NCBI RefSeq assembly: GCF_944388875.1
Contig: NZ_CALXKQ010000001.1
Coordinates: forward strand, 1-64,000
Reading direction: 5' to 3'
Length of the DNA: 64,000 nt
Source: an uncultured Brachyspira sp.
GTDB lineage: Bacteria; Spirochaetota; Brachyspiria; Brachyspirales; Brachyspiraceae
The position numbers and the translations under genes are program-made. The notes below the pieces were generated by a model that did no database searches, was not told the origin of the DNA, and worked only from the letters and a program-made list of their open reading frames with translations. Positions 63,665 to 64,000 of the stretch are shown one piece after another (the first letter of the stretch is position 1; every line of letters begins with the position of its first letter).

Positions 63665-63853
63665 TTATGCATAAACATTTAAGTTTTGACCAACACCAGG
63701 TCTTACAGGTGCTGATACTGCCTGAGGCTGAACACTAGACATGATTTTATCAACTGCCTGAGCCTGCATATCAGATGTTTTTCTTATCATGCTTATAGAA
63801 ATATCTTGTTCAAGCATGTTTGATGAATAACTGTTATAAGCTGAAATATCCAT
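63665..63853 (-). CDS. YjfB-like putative motility peptide
   Basis: A 62-residue peptide matching the YjfB/putative-motility-protein pattern: a start MDISAYNSYSSNMLEQDISISMIRKTSDMQ, and an end PGVGQNLNVYA like the family's closing GQNIDI. In Bacillus the homologue is in the SigD motility regulon. AAGGAGTAAT lies before the ATG. A role in motility is inferred from family membership; spirochaetes swim with periplasmic flagella. Confidence 0.75.
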   Translation of the reverse strand: MDISAYNSYSSNMLEQDISISMIRKTSDMQAQAVDKIMSSVQPQAVSAPVRPGVGQNLNVYA

Positions 63854-64000
63854 AATATTACTCCTTCGTTTTTTAATATAATATATAAAACAATTATAAC
63901 TCTTAATTGTAAATTATACAATTAATTCAACGATATAATTTTATTATAAAATATAAAAATAAAGTATTTTATGGATATAGGTTTACATAATATTATTATT

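Overview
The window is very AT-rich. Its gene content and order (spirochaete-style heptose/Kdo lipooligosaccharide genes, methyl-accepting proteins, a YjfB-like motility peptide, small outer-membrane beta-barrel families, AT-biased codons) point to an anaerobic intestinal spirochaete of the genus Brachyspira. That assignment is recognition, not a database match. I saw no rRNA, tRNA or CRISPR array.

Layout. 0-5 kb: a heptamer tandem repeat, a PepSY-like gene behind an octamer operator cluster, folC, an outer-membrane protein and waaA. 5-8.2 kb: a three-gene operon coding for a diiron ferritin-like protein, an acyl-CoA-dehydrogenase-fold flavoprotein without the usual catalytic Glu, and a PhnD-like binding protein without a signal peptide. 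8.5-20.4 kb: a chemoreceptor, a heptosyltransferase, an orphan TrpX-like binding protein, gmhA, an HExxH membrane protein with an ankyrin protein, a MarR/YitT pair, trxA, and an HU/TM/LysM protein with nnr. 20.4-23 kb: an unstable accessory patch with a candidate structured RNA, a frameshifted methyltransferase behind a hairpin and a pentamer repeat, and a dead IS transposase. 23-29 kb: Rrf2 and Crp regulators, a sodium symporter with a NanM-like mutarotase (sialic acid) behind a palindrome, and a YedF/desulfurase/DUF3343 set (sulfur or selenium). 29-35 kb: CvpA with two paralogous multi-TM proteins carrying altered chemoreceptor tips, then a MATE pump. 35.4-38.8 kb: metzincin lipoproteins and beta-barrel proteins, three of the four broken. 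38.9-56.8 kb: a sulfatase-fold membrane enzyme, the cdaA operon, an amidohydrolase, RNase J/sppA/LptF-G, flavodoxin, a TPR protein, a lone trpB, yqeK-hflX and a CAP protein. 56.8-64 kb: an orphan adenine methylase, an Rrf2 regulator with macrodomain-sirtuin and YwnB-like targets, a double flavodoxin protein, an XRE regulator and a YjfB-like peptide.

Best-supported regulatory results. (1) Four copies of TTGTAAT-N7-(A/G)TTACAA occur as two pairs with the same 37-bp centre spacing, at the macrodomain-sirtuin promoter and at the YwnB-like promoter, next to an Rrf2 regulator gene. This looks like a small stress regulon. (2) An 18-bp element, ATTACTTTWTRYAGTAAT, lies over the promoters of the TrpX-like gene (as a double copy) and of the lone trpB, 41 kb apart, suggesting a shared tryptophan/indole operator. 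(3) Surface and glycan-type genes carry single-base frameshifts or a nonsense codon, while the housekeeping genes look intact.
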